The notes under the pieces were generated by a model. It searched no databases. It was given only the letters and a program-made list of their open reading frames with translations, and had not been told where the DNA came from. From CAZDFU01 sp964504985 (lineage in GTDB: Bacteria; Patescibacteriota; Microgenomatia; Daviesbacterales; UBA10151), in assembly GCA_964504985.1 (NCBI GenBank), contig CAZDFU010000007.1, forward strand, positions 1-45,327: a stretch of 45,327 nucleotides of DNA, in the 5' to 3' direction. The position numbers and the translations under genes were made by a program. Of this stretch, positions 24,280 to 31,930 are shown one piece after another. Within the stretch, counting starts at the first letter, position 1. Each line of letters opens with the position of its first letter.

Positions 24280-25765
24280 ACTTCATTGCCAGCATGGCAA
24301 CAGACCAACCGTTTATATCAGGATTTATGGGGTTTCTGGCAGCTACAAAGTGACCGCGTGAAGCTAAATTAGCTACATTATTATCCTTAAAAAAAGCTGC
24401 TAAAATTTTTGCTGCTACCTCAGGCACTGTAGCAAGTTCCGGATGTTTGACCAATTCCTCCCCCATACCAATCCTTTCCCCAATACTCCTATAATTCCTT
24501 AAATGTGTCAGTTGTATAAAGCCCCTGCCAAAGTAATTCATCCCTCCCTCATACCCCCTTCTTCTGGCAGAAAATCTGCCTTGAATTTCCTCCAAGGGCT
24601 CGAATGTTTCATCTGTTTCATGTTCAACTGTAGCCAAAGCATAGGCTAAAACATTAGAATCCAAAATTCCTTCCTTATCCAAAGCCTGAGCAATCAAAGG
24701 AATATTTCTTCTAGCTGCTTCCCTGCCTTTTGCAGGCACCCCAGCTATTAGTTTTTCCAGAGTTTGTTTACCAATAATTACATTCAATGGGCTTTTCTCC
24801 TCTTCTAAGGAAGATTCCATATTTGGCCTGTAAAGAGGGTAATTATCACCGTTGCCATACCAGGCTCTTTCCATAACTACTTTACTGGAAGGCACGTTTT
24901 TAAACAGGTTTGTTAATAAATTAGAAATATAATTGAAATATTCTTTTTCATTAAAGCCAAAAATAGGGTTTACAGGTCTGTTATCCTTTACCTCAGGCAC
25001 AATAAAGTCTGAGGCTATTAAAAATATCTTATCAGATACTTTAGAAAGAGCCCCGCTATCATAAATTGACTGTTTGTTAGCAAAATGGTTTGGGATTGCT
25101 ACTGCTACTTTAGCATCAGGTAAACTTGCATGAATTCTTTCAGTAATGTTTGAAATAAAATTGGTAAAATTTGTTTGGTATTCCTCTCCATAACCTCCAG
25201 GGTATTCAAAATCAATAGTTATTCCATCAATACCTGTATATTTTATTTCTTCAATAATCTGGTCAGCTAAATTTTCTTGTGCATTTGGATCTGTTAATAA
25301 ATGCCTGATAGTATCTCCGTCAACCGCAGAAAGGGTTAGGAATATTTTTACCTGTTTCTCTCTGGCTCTTTCAAAAAGCATTAAGGCCTCATCAGACATA
25401 AAGGAACTATAGCCCCTGGAGTTATAATTGATACCTCCCTCCTCTGTTAAAGGCACATCAAAAAAAGACAGTGAGTATAAGCCTTTAAGGTCAGTATCAT
25501 CAAATTTATTTCTAGCCAAACCTGGAACAAAGGCAAAACTTTGCTCAGTTGTTTTATGTGCCACCACAGAATATACAGAATTTAATGAAGAGGTTATTGG
25601 AGAGATAAGCATACTTTGGGCAGGAGACCTCCCAAAAACAATAATTAAAATTATCAGTATTAAATCTATACAGGCTGCCAGGGCATACTTTATTCTTTTG
25701 TTGGATTTAACCATGTAAAGCCCGCGGTTAAGAAACTTTTTAAGGATTGGCAGTAAGTTTATCAT
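24263..25765 (-). CDS. Membrane-anchored GH18-GH19 fusion glycosidase
   Basis: 500 aa. Membrane helix at ~27-45. A GH18-type barrel (~70-300) contains DGITIDFEYPGG with the DxxxxDxE pattern D180, D185, E187. A GH19/lysozyme-like domain (~325-500) contains ATVEHETDETF with E381/E383 and the substrate-cleft motif YFGRGFIQLTHLRNY (411-425). GH18 and GH19 are unrelated folds that both cut GlcNAc-containing glycans. In this operon with a carboxypeptidase, peptidoglycan is the likely substrate and chitin is less likely. An alternative ATG at 25714 would still keep the membrane helix. The fusion is unusual to my knowledge. Confidence 0.85.
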   Translation of the reverse strand: MINLLPILKKFLNRGLYMVKSNKRIKYALAACIDLILIILIIVFGRSPAQSMLISPITSSLNSVYSVVAHKTTEQSFAFVPGLARNKFDDTDLKGLYSLSFFDVPLTEEGGINYNSRGYSSFMSDEALMLFERAREKQVKIFLTLSAVDGDTIRHLLTDPNAQENLADQIIEEIKYTGIDGITIDFEYPGGYGEEYQTNFTNFISNITERIHASLPDAKVAVAIPNHFANKQSIYDSGALSKVSDKIFLIASDFIVPEVKDNRPVNPIFGFNEKEYFNYISNLLTNLFKNVPSSKVVMERAWYGNGDNYPLYRPNMESSLEEEKSPLNVIIGKQTLEKLIAGVPAKGREAARRNIPLIAQALDKEGILDSNVLAYALATVEHETDETFEPLEEIQGRFSARRRGYEGGMNYFGRGFIQLTHLRNYRSIGERIGMGEELVKHPELATVPEVAAKILAAFFKDNNVANLASRGHFVAARNPINPDINGWSVAMLAMKYDIYE

Positions 25766-25806
25766 CAGTTCGGGATCCGCTGATGGCGGTAGAACTTGAA
25801 CTGCGA

Positions 25807-25835
25807 AATGTAACAGATCAGTAAGAGGATGTCAA
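25807..25835 (-). promoter_or_regulatory. Promoter of the GH18-GH19/dacA operon
   Basis: Minus strand TTGACA (25835-25830), 17-bp spacer, TACATT (25812-25807). The ~35-nt leader contains CAGTTC and GAACTG as inverted arms around CCGC-N5-GCGG, a nested hairpin ending right at the ATG of 25765. Confidence 0.65.
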
Positions 25836-25887
25836 GTTTTTAGTAAGAAGGGAGACTATTTATTTGTTAGAAGTTGGTAAGTATAGT

Positions 25888-26139
25888 TTAGGTTTTTTGC
25901 ACAGACCTGAGGATAAAAAGCAATAAAAGAGAAGTTAAGACAGCTATAGAAAACGCCGGGAAGTTAAAACCCCCTGAACCGCTATTGAAGAAAAAGTTTC
26001 CCAAAAAGCCTCCCGTAAGGGCTCCCATCAATCCAACAAATAGAGTTATTCTTAATTTTTCTTTATCCGGGCCCGGATCAATTACGTGTGAAATGAAGGA
26101 TATTAATATTCCAAAAAAAATCCAGGCAGATAGATTCAT
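25888..26139 (-). CDS. GlsB/YeaQ/YmgE-like small membrane protein
   Basis: 83 aa with three hydrophobic segments. The pattern (N-terminal helix, short DPGPDKEK loop, LFVGLMGALTGGFLGNFFF, a Gly-rich loop, final helix and basic RSVQKT) matches the GlsB/YeaQ/YmgE family, often called transglycosylase-associated although the function is not settled. Its ATG lies 9 nt after the stop of the upstream small basic protein, so the two are probably coupled. Confidence 0.78.
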   Translation of the reverse strand: MNLSAWIFFGILISFISHVIDPGPDKEKLRITLFVGLMGALTGGFLGNFFFNSGSGGFNFPAFSIAVLTSLLLLFILRSVQKT

Positions 26140-26148
26140 TCTTTCTGC

Positions 26149-26289
26149 TCAGAATCTTTCGCTGGAATCCATATCTGCGACCTCATTTCTACTCATGTTC
26201 CCAAATCCTTTATCCTGGTTTATACCCCTTTGTTCCATTGGTTGGCCTTTTTGGGCCTTAGAACCCCTTTTTCTTCCCCGTTTTGGCAT
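26149..26289 (-). CDS. 46-aa small basic protein
   Basis: Short gene: ATG at 26289 with AAAGGAGGTGAG 5 nt upstream. It begins MPKRGRKRGSKAQKGQPMEQ, continues Gly/Lys/Asn-rich and ends VADMDSSERF. The basic Gly/Lys N-terminus recalls small stress-induced KGG-type proteins, but the match is only in style. It precedes the GlsB-like gene by 9 nt. Confidence 0.6.
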   Translation of the reverse strand: MPKRGRKRGSKAQKGQPMEQRGINQDKGFGNMSRNEVADMDSSERF

Positions 26290-26392
26290 TTATTACTCAC
26301 CTCCTTTGTTCAGTAAAGCCATTATATTTAAACAGCTTAAAAAATGAACAATATAAGGGTAAGGATTATGTTAGAATACTTCTGAAGCAATT

Positions 26393-26465
26393 GCGCCCAT
26401 AGCTTAATGGATAGAGCACGACGCTTCGGACGTCGCGGTTGGGGGTTCGACTCCCTCTGGGCGCG
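26393..26465 (+). tRNA. tRNA-Arg (anticodon TCG)
   Basis: Acceptor arms GCGCCCA (26393-26399) and TGGGCGC (26458-26464) pair perfectly. D-arm GCTT-AATGGAT-AGAGC, anticodon stem CGACG/CGTCG with loop CTTCGGA (anticodon TCG), and T-arm GGGGG-TTCGACT-CCCTC. Discriminator G at 26465; no CCA is encoded. The 3' two thirds overlap, on the opposite strand, the last ~20 codons of the serine recombinase gene, marking this tRNA as an integration site. Confidence 0.95.
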
Positions 26466-28152
26466 CAGATAGATCTTCACTGTCTTGGATGGTGGGGATT
26501 AGCTCGATGTGACGCTTCAATCGAGCGTTCTTTAAAGTGCCAACTTCTACAGCTAATCTTAAATCTTCATAACTTGGCATTACACTGAAACAACTCTTAA
26601 GGGCTAATGATCTTTCTATTGGATCGGCTTGTCCCAGCAATCCTTCTTCAAAGTTATGCAAAAAGTGCCAAACTCTTTTAATAATCTTATTAATATCCAA
26701 TCCCTCTTCCTCTTTTTTATTCCTTTTCTCCATTAACTCCACCTTCTCATTTTCCAATTCTTGGTATTTAGCTTCCAACTGTTTAATTATTGGTAAGAGG
26801 CTCGTTTTGCCTATGCTTTCACCTAGTTGAAGCTGTTCTGCTGCAATCTGTGTTACCTTGTCTTCAAGATATATTGAATCCTTCTGAACCTCCTGCCTTT
26901 CTTTTTCATAGTCTTCGATTAAGATTCTCTTCAAATCAAGTAGGATTTCATCTTTAAACCTTAGCTGACTTATAAATTTCTTAATTGTGTCATCAAACGT
27001 GGATTGTTTAATCCTAAAATTATGCCCTCTTGAAGTGCAATGATAGGCTGGGTTTCTTCTGCCCTCTTTAGGAACAGTACTGGCACTGCCATGTAAAGGG
27101 TGTCGGCATACATGGCACAAAATCCATTTATATGGAAACTCAGGGTTGTCTTTAGTCTTTTTTAATCGCCATGACTCTGGTTGCTTCTTTATAATCTTGA
27201 TCTCTCCGTCTATCTCAACAATCCTTCTTCTTCCCTCATTTGCTTTATTCCATTCGTCTATTGAAACGATTGGTTCCCAATTACTCCCTTTGATTGGTTT
27301 ACAATGCGTCATCTTCTTGACCATAATACCTGCGTAAATGGGATTTTCTAGGTAAGCTCTTAGCTGTTTCACAGTGAGCTTAAGACCTCCTTTTTTTCTA
27401 ACAACTTTAGTTCTATCTACTTTATCGTGTATTAACTGAATTCTAGACTCAAAACCCATGTCATTGATCTGCTTAACACTTTCTTTATCACTTGTGTCTA
27501 AATTCCTATTTTCGTACATCTTCTTAAACCAACGTCCTTCTTCATCATGTGGCTCGAGTATATATCTATGTTTTCTGTCATGTACTTTAATTCTTTTTGA
27601 CTGGTAACCAGCTGGTGCTGGTCCCACCCAGTAACCTTCCAAAGTAGCATCCCAGTTGCCTCCAATCATTTGAGTCATAATCCTCCTAAAACCAGCTTCT
27701 GCCTCTTGTGCCTTAGCTATTTCAGCCGACTCAGAAGGGTATGTTACACTCCAAGGATATTGAATTCCATATCGCTCCATAGTGTTACCTTTTTCCTTTG
27801 AAATTACACCTTCGGCATCAAGCAGCTGGACACTTAATTCTCGATATTGATCTCTCAGTCCCAAGTAGATTTTAGTTCCACCTCTGGTGAATCGTTCTAT
27901 GCTCATAAAGAGTGCAAACTTAACATTGGGGTGTTTTTTAAGGTAATCTAGACACTTTTCACTCGGCTGAATCTTACCTGATGCAGACTGGGCAAATTCA
28001 AACCATTCAACTATATTTATTTGTTCTCTTTTGGCTTTGAGAATTATCTTCTCTCTTTGATCCTTAGGAGAATCTCCCGCATCATACTGACCTACAGTAG
28101 AAACGCGGATAATGGCAATTCCATCAGCTGCCCACTCAACTATTCTATCCAT
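26404..28152 (-). CDS. Large serine recombinase (integrase) reading into tRNA-Arg
   Basis: 582 aa. N-terminal resolvase domain with the catalytic Ser18 in IIRVSTVGQ and RFTRGG further on. Recombinase domain (~165-300: GYWVGPAPAGYQ..., AYLENPIYAGIMV), zinc ribbon (CHVC... HCTSRGH, ~343-375) and a coiled coil (~410-475), as in phage/ICE large serine integrases. The last ~20 residues (ARPEGVEPPTATSEASCSIH) are encoded by the antisense strand of tRNA-Arg, so the stop codon is supplied by the tRNA gene. This shows that the element inserted precisely in the tRNA and marks this as one attachment-site end. The start overlaps an 82-aa gene by 8 nt (ATGGATAG). Confidence 0.92.
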   Translation of the reverse strand: MDRIVEWAADGIAIIRVSTVGQYDAGDSPKDQREKIILKAKREQINIVEWFEFAQSASGKIQPSEKCLDYLKKHPNVKFALFMSIERFTRGGTKIYLGLRDQYRELSVQLLDAEGVISKEKGNTMERYGIQYPWSVTYPSESAEIAKAQEAEAGFRRIMTQMIGGNWDATLEGYWVGPAPAGYQSKRIKVHDRKHRYILEPHDEEGRWFKKMYENRNLDTSDKESVKQINDMGFESRIQLIHDKVDRTKVVRKKGGLKLTVKQLRAYLENPIYAGIMVKKMTHCKPIKGSNWEPIVSIDEWNKANEGRRRIVEIDGEIKIIKKQPESWRLKKTKDNPEFPYKWILCHVCRHPLHGSASTVPKEGRRNPAYHCTSRGHNFRIKQSTFDDTIKKFISQLRFKDEILLDLKRILIEDYEKERQEVQKDSIYLEDKVTQIAAEQLQLGESIGKTSLLPIIKQLEAKYQELENEKVELMEKRNKKEEEGLDINKIIKRVWHFLHNFEEGLLGQADPIERSLALKSCFSVMPSYEDLRLAVEVGTLKNARLKRHIELIPTIQDSEDLSARPEGVEPPTATSEASCSIH

Positions 28153-28393
28153 CTTTTTTGTTGTCTTCCTCTACAATAGTTCTTTTAAGTGGTGCCTGCA
28201 ATAGCTCCTTTTCCCAGTCTTCCTCAACTCTTTTTCTAAGGATTCTAGCGACGATTCTTAGTTCATCTTCGAGATCTTTAGGGATTGGAGGACGTTTTAC
28301 TAGTTCCTCTTTAGTCGCAGTGAGAAAAGATGGCTGTTTGGCCCCGGAGGATATGCATATTTGGCATGTTGTATTAGAGTAGCTTTTGTCCAC
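28145..28393 (-). CDS. 82-aa protein upstream of the recombinase, unknown
   Basis: Begins at GTG 28393: MDKSYSNTTCQIC, then a charged helical C-terminal half (DLEDELRIVARILRKRVEED). Its stop overlaps the recombinase ATG, so they are co-translated. A small partner of a serine recombinase could be a directionality factor or DNA-binding accessory, but no family is recognised. No Shine-Dalgarno is visible, so the exact start is uncertain. Confidence 0.5.
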   Translation of the reverse strand: MDKSYSNTTCQICISSGAKQPSFLTATKEELVKRPPIPKDLEDELRIVARILRKRVEEDWEKELLQAPLKRTIVEEDNKKDG

Positions 28394-28462
28394 GGTTAAC
28401 CGCGGAGTGGTGAAAATGGTAAATCACACAAGAAGAATACACAGAAACTAGAATTACACTTT

Positions 28463-28483
28463 ACAGCTGTTTAAAACAACTGT
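28463..28483. promoter_or_regulatory. Operator-like inverted repeat
   Basis: ACAGCTGTTT-A-AAACAACTGT has 10-bp arms with a single mismatch. It lies in the gap between the recombinase operon and the 90-aa gene, about 70 bp upstream of the GTG at 28393, where a regulator of element excision could bind. It could equally be a weak hairpin. Confidence 0.35.
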
Positions 28484-28609
28484 ATCTTCGACACTTACTT
28501 ACAAGCAATTATTATATTACTCTTTTAGGGCCTATTTTACAAGGTATTAATCTCTAAATGACGTATGACTAATCATCCCTTACAAGGGCATTCTGAGTCG
28601 ATCTAGCGT

Positions 28610-28882
28610 TTAAACCAGGCACAAATCTTGGACTAAATAATTGTCACTGTGAAGATTGTTAAATTCTTTGTCTCTAGCCTGTTTAAAGGTTGAAACTACA
28701 TCTTTAGAAGTGACCACACTTCCACTTAATTGAGCCATCCTAACTACCTTAGCAATAATGGGATAATCTCCAAAGGAATTGAACCTTCCCTGGCTTCTAA
28801 CCTCTTTATAAATTGCTGGTATTGTCGATCTCTGCTGTATTTTCTTTTTTATTAACTCATCTGCTACTTTTAAATCCTGCAT
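28610..28882 (-). CDS. 90-aa protein of the integrated element, unknown
   Basis: Starts at ATG 28882 with a good GGAGGTGAT 6 nt upstream and a TATAGT just before it. Mostly helical and charged: MQDLKVADELIKKKIQQRST..., VVRMAQLSGSVVTSKDVVSTFKQARDKEF. The helix-turn-like middle might bind DNA, but no family is recognised. Its place next to the recombinase suggests an element-encoded regulator. Confidence 0.55.
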   Translation of the reverse strand: MQDLKVADELIKKKIQQRSTIPAIYKEVRSQGRFNSFGDYPIIAKVVRMAQLSGSVVTSKDVVSTFKQARDKEFNNLHSDNYLVQDLCLV

Positions 28883-29257
28883 AATTTATCACCTCCAAAC
28901 TATATCAAACTTGCCATTTCTTTAAGGGCTACGCCCTCCTCCCTAAACAACAAACACCTAACACAAACACACCCTTCCTGTTCACTCACTCCCTCAGAAT
29001 AGTTGTCCTACATAACCCCAACGTTTTATCTATTTCCCTGGTTTTGTGCCTAACTCTTAGCTACTTGGGCGGTGCAGATTTAAAAAAATCATTTCAGATC
29101 TATCTTGCTGCACTCAAAGCCTCTCACTCTTCCCAAACCATTCATCGGTCGTTTCGTTTCACAGCCAATCTTCCGCGTTCTTTACTCGCAAACCCAACTA
29201 AATGGGTAGATGTTGGAGTGATTGGAACTCCTGCTCCCTCTAGTTTTTTGAACTAGC

Positions 29258-29284
29258 TTCTGGATAGCTGCTCTATATCCAGAA
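29258..29284 (+). repeat. 9-bp perfect hairpin
   Basis: TTCTGGATA (29258-29266) and TATCCAGAA (29276-29284) with a 9-nt loop. No T-run follows, so a simple terminator is not supported. Confidence 0.6.
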
Positions 29285-29300
29285 CTCAATTCACAAAAAA

Positions 29301-29370
29301 GAGACTACTCAAAGAGCCTCTCAGTAACTAATTGAGCTGAGGCTCTCCGAATAGTCTCGGGTAGTTACTG
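29301..29370 (+). ncRNA. Candidate structured RNA with pseudoknot
   Basis: Outer stem GAGACTA (29301-29307)/TAGTCTC (29352-29358); inner stem AGAGCCTC (29313-29320)/GAGGCTCT (29339-29346). The inner loop contains CAGTAACTA (29322-29330), which is exactly complementary to TAGTTACTG (29362-29370) just outside the stem. This gives an H-type pseudoknot or two alternative folds. It lies ~140 bp upstream of the 106-aa gene in the integrated element. RNA expression is not shown; a DNA-level role (transfer or recombination site) is also possible. Confidence 0.45.
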
Positions 29371-29512
29371 ACCAAGCTCATACAGAAACCATATACCGCT
29401 AACTTGATACAAGTCAACCTTGTTGCTAGGAAGCTCTAAACGAAACATATCATAAACAAATCAACAACAATTGCCTATTCTAAACTAACCTTGTTAGATG
29501 TAATCTAAACTG

Positions 29513-29833
29513 ATGATGGTAGTTAAACCCGCAGTCTTTGTAGCAGTAATAATTTCCTTTGCAGTTGGATCAATCCTGACTTACTTTGTAACCACTACCA
29601 ATGTGGACAGAATGAAAAGTGCAGATGAGCGATCTATGTTAAATATGGCTACAATTGCCCAAACTCAGGCTCAGATTATTGGCAACTACAATGAGGCTTA
29701 CGGTTTATTGGCTGATTGTACTATTGCTGACCCTAACAACTGCGACTTTAAGGCTGGGGCAGAGAAGTTAGACAGTCTACGTTCTGAGCGAGACAAACTA
29801 ATCAATTACTTAGAACAGAGCCAAAAAAATTAG
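29513..29833 (+). CDS. Small membrane-anchored coiled-coil protein, unknown
   Basis: 106 aa (tandem ATGATG start). Membrane helix at ~6-26 (VFVAVIISFAVGSILTYFV), then a helical extracytoplasmic region (DRMKSADERSMLNMATIAQTQ..., EKLDSLRSERDKLINYLEQSQ) with two Cys (ADCTIADPNNCDF) that may pair. No family recognised. It follows the structured RNA region and precedes the 607-aa gene on the same strand. Confidence 0.6.
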   Translation: MMVVKPAVFVAVIISFAVGSILTYFVTTTNVDRMKSADERSMLNMATIAQTQAQIIGNYNEAYGLLADCTIADPNNCDFKAGAEKLDSLRSERDKLINYLEQSQKN

Positions 29834-29939
29834 GCTCGAAATTCCTAGAGATGGGCTCCCTTTTCTATGGGCGGGTCGACCCCCTAGACCCCTTTTTGAA
29901 AATTGGCCTCTCACCCCACTCCCACCCATGCCCTATAGT

Positions 29940-29968
29940 TTGCATTTGTGACATGAATTATGTATAAT
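29940..29968 (+). promoter_or_regulatory. Promoter of the 607-aa gene (leaderless)
   Basis: TTGCAT (29940-29945), 17-bp spacer, perfect TATAAT (29963-29968). The ATG at 29977 lies 8 nt after the -10, so transcription would begin almost on the start codon; no Shine-Dalgarno is present. Confidence 0.75.
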
Positions 29969-29976
29969 TAGTCATT

Positions 29977-31800
29977 ATGCCAAGATTACCTGAAGCAGAA
30001 GGATTCGTAATAACACCCGACCGAGGGGATATTCCACATGACCAATTCCTACTAGAACGATTAACTTCTGACAGTAGCGTTATTTTTCATAAAACGCGTC
30101 ATGGCTCTCTTGATTCGCTTAGGGCTAATTGGTATGGAGAAACTCTTTATCCAGGCAGATTTAGACCAACCAGATACTCACATGGAGTGCATTCACCCTT
30201 AGGATTGATGGACTGGGAGTTTACACAAGGTATTTCTGAATTGAAGCAACATACAGCCAAAAAAGATTGGGCTACTGTTTTTGAATACGCCTATTTGTTG
30301 AATAGCTGGTCTAGTAAGCAATTACCAAAAGGAGATTTAGACAAGTTAGTTTTTGGGGTAGAAGGAGAGGGATGGCATGAAGTAAACAATTCTTTATCTC
30401 AAGCTCAAGCAGGAAATGATGTTGTGCAATACGCTAAAACTGCTTTTTGGTTTAGGCTATATTCACCAGAGCAATCCGCTCATTTAGGAACTGACCCTAA
30501 AATCCAAGAGCAATTAAAGAATAAAATGGATGAAACATCACAAAATGGTAATTGGGGTGATTTTGTACAAGTAAACTTAGCACTAAGAGCTATTTCTCCT
30601 CAAAATGGTGGAGATTTTAAGATTGGAGAAAAAGAAATAGAAGGTATTCAAGAGGAATTAAAAAGATTAAAGGAGGCAGGAGATTTAAAATCTTACTTTA
30701 GGCTTGCTACATTAGTATCAATAGCAGATCAATTAGGTGATAAAACAAATGACCCAATAGAAACTCAAATAGCAACTCAAAAACGAGCAGAACAATATAG
30801 GGATAATGAGACTTTAAAACACCTAGAAGCTGAATATGGCGCCCAAAGAAGATTATTAAGAGATACCAGCTTAGTGAGAGATTTAGGACATGGAAGAGAA
30901 GGAATCGTTGGTGTTGATGGACAATCATATCCAGTTCCAGAGTTTGATGACATTGTTAAAGCATTTGAACATAATAGAGAATTCTTTTGGAAATCTTTAC
31001 AAAGGGGATTTAGGACACTACTTTTGGTACCTTTTGCTGATTCACAGGCACATCTATTAGATGCATACAAAACAGCTATCTTAAATAAGTATGAGGCTGG
31101 TCACCTAAAACTTCCAGAAGGGACATATGGTGGGAATCACCGTTGGGCACCTGATGCTAGTAGATTTACTTTGGGGACATTATATGAGAGTCGTCGTGGA
31201 CAAAAGGATTTTTATTACTACCCACAAAGTTTAACTGGAAATCCTGATAGCAAATCAAAAACAGAAGTAATAAGAGAATCACAAGGCAAATCAGGAGAAG
31301 GGTGGAATGTTTTACTTCATGGGGTGTATCAGCTATCAGGAGATTTAGATACTGTTTTAGGTAATATGACTAGGAACTTTCAAAGGGATAGACTAATCGG
31401 CTTTACACCAGAAGATTACTTTTTATACGCATTAGCCCACTTAGATAAAACTGATGAGATTTTAGATATGAATGAAAGTAGACGTTCAGGTACAAGCTCT
31501 ATTTTGCTTGGAAGTCAAATATCAGATAGATTTGCTAGTTGGGCTGGAAAAGCTATTATAAACAGGGCAACACCAGTAATCTATTGGGGAGAAGAAGAGC
31601 CTGAAATGATACCAATCTACCCAGCTGGAACTTATCCTGGACAACGTAGATACCCAGAATCATATGTATATCCGCCTGGGTATCGTGATAAGAATTGGGG
31701 AAGATTAGTATTATCTTCTACCTCCCAAAAAGAACTAAGCGACAAATCTGTTTTAGCTGAAGGTGCTTCAATACCAAGAGTTGCCGTTAAAGTCTTGTAA
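29977..31800 (+). CDS. 607-aa cytosolic protein with helical repeats, unknown family
   Basis: No known domain is recognised and there is no signal or membrane segment. The N-terminal part has VIFHKTRHGSLDSLRANWYG (34-53). Four similar helical units follow, each with a charged/Asn-Trp turn and a hydrophobic helix: around 82-110 (KKDWATVFEYAYLL), 132-165 (GNDVVQYAKTAFWF), 173-208 (NGNWGDFVQVNLAL) and 217-252 (AGDLKSYFRLATLV), spaced 44-50 residues, like TPR/HEAT-type solenoids. The C-terminal half is more compact (GWNVLLHGVYQLSGDLDTVL, TPEDYFLYALAHLD). It has its own strong promoter. It may be cargo of the tRNA-integrated element or ordinary chromosome. Confidence 0.75.
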   Translation: MPRLPEAEGFVITPDRGDIPHDQFLLERLTSDSSVIFHKTRHGSLDSLRANWYGETLYPGRFRPTRYSHGVHSPLGLMDWEFTQGISELKQHTAKKDWATVFEYAYLLNSWSSKQLPKGDLDKLVFGVEGEGWHEVNNSLSQAQAGNDVVQYAKTAFWFRLYSPEQSAHLGTDPKIQEQLKNKMDETSQNGNWGDFVQVNLALRAISPQNGGDFKIGEKEIEGIQEELKRLKEAGDLKSYFRLATLVSIADQLGDKTNDPIETQIATQKRAEQYRDNETLKHLEAEYGAQRRLLRDTSLVRDLGHGREGIVGVDGQSYPVPEFDDIVKAFEHNREFFWKSLQRGFRTLLLVPFADSQAHLLDAYKTAILNKYEAGHLKLPEGTYGGNHRWAPDASRFTLGTLYESRRGQKDFYYYPQSLTGNPDSKSKTEVIRESQGKSGEGWNVLLHGVYQLSGDLDTVLGNMTRNFQRDRLIGFTPEDYFLYALAHLDKTDEILDMNESRRSGTSSILLGSQISDRFASWAGKAIINRATPVIYWGEEEPEMIPIYPAGTYPGQRRYPESYVYPPGYRDKNWGRLVLSSTSQKELSDKSVLAEGASIPRVAVKVL

Positions 31801-31810
31801 GTTTACAAGC

Positions 31811-31930
31811 TTAAATATACTGATAAAGGCTATCCAGCTTCATTAGCATCTCATATTGTTGTAAAATGTCTTCACCTAAATAGTGCCAACTAAAGAGTTC
31901 TCGGCGCGCCACTTTGGGGCTAACTTTCAT
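31811..31930 (-). CDS. Possible 39-aa gene overlapping the end of spoVR
   Basis: ATG at 31930 overlaps the spoVR stop by 11 nt (ATGAAAGTTAG). The product begins MKVSPKVARRELFSWHYLGE and is helical and charged (DILQQYEMLMKLDSLYQYI). The coupled position and protein-like composition favour a real gene, but there is no independent support. Confidence 0.35.
   Translation of the reverse strand: MKVSPKVARRELFSWHYLGEDILQQYEMLMKLDSLYQYI

Larger units (their letters stand above)
28883..29512. other. 630-bp non-coding region with nested inverted repeats
   Basis: No convincing gene. Holds a small GGGC-tac-GCCC hairpin near 28927-28937, a 70-codon open frame (29044-29256) judged doubtful, a 9-bp hairpin at 29258-29284, the pseudoknot-like structure at 29301-29370 and a 5-bp hairpin ACTTG-ATA-CAAGT (29402-29414). 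Such density of structure is unusual next to an integrase. Confidence 0.6.

Noticed and set aside
29044..29256. 70-codon open frame (product ending WVDVGVIGTPAPSSFLN)
   Set aside because: No ribosome-binding site or promoter, start is TTG, composition is low-complexity Ser/Leu, and it lies in a region full of inverted repeats. It may be a remnant of an older element gene, but I cannot support it as a CDS.
29871..29884. GGGTCGACCC palindrome in a GC-rich patch, possible second att site for the tRNA-Arg element
   Set aside because: It shares only the TCGAC core with the tRNA T-arm; the 3' end of the tRNA is not duplicated there.
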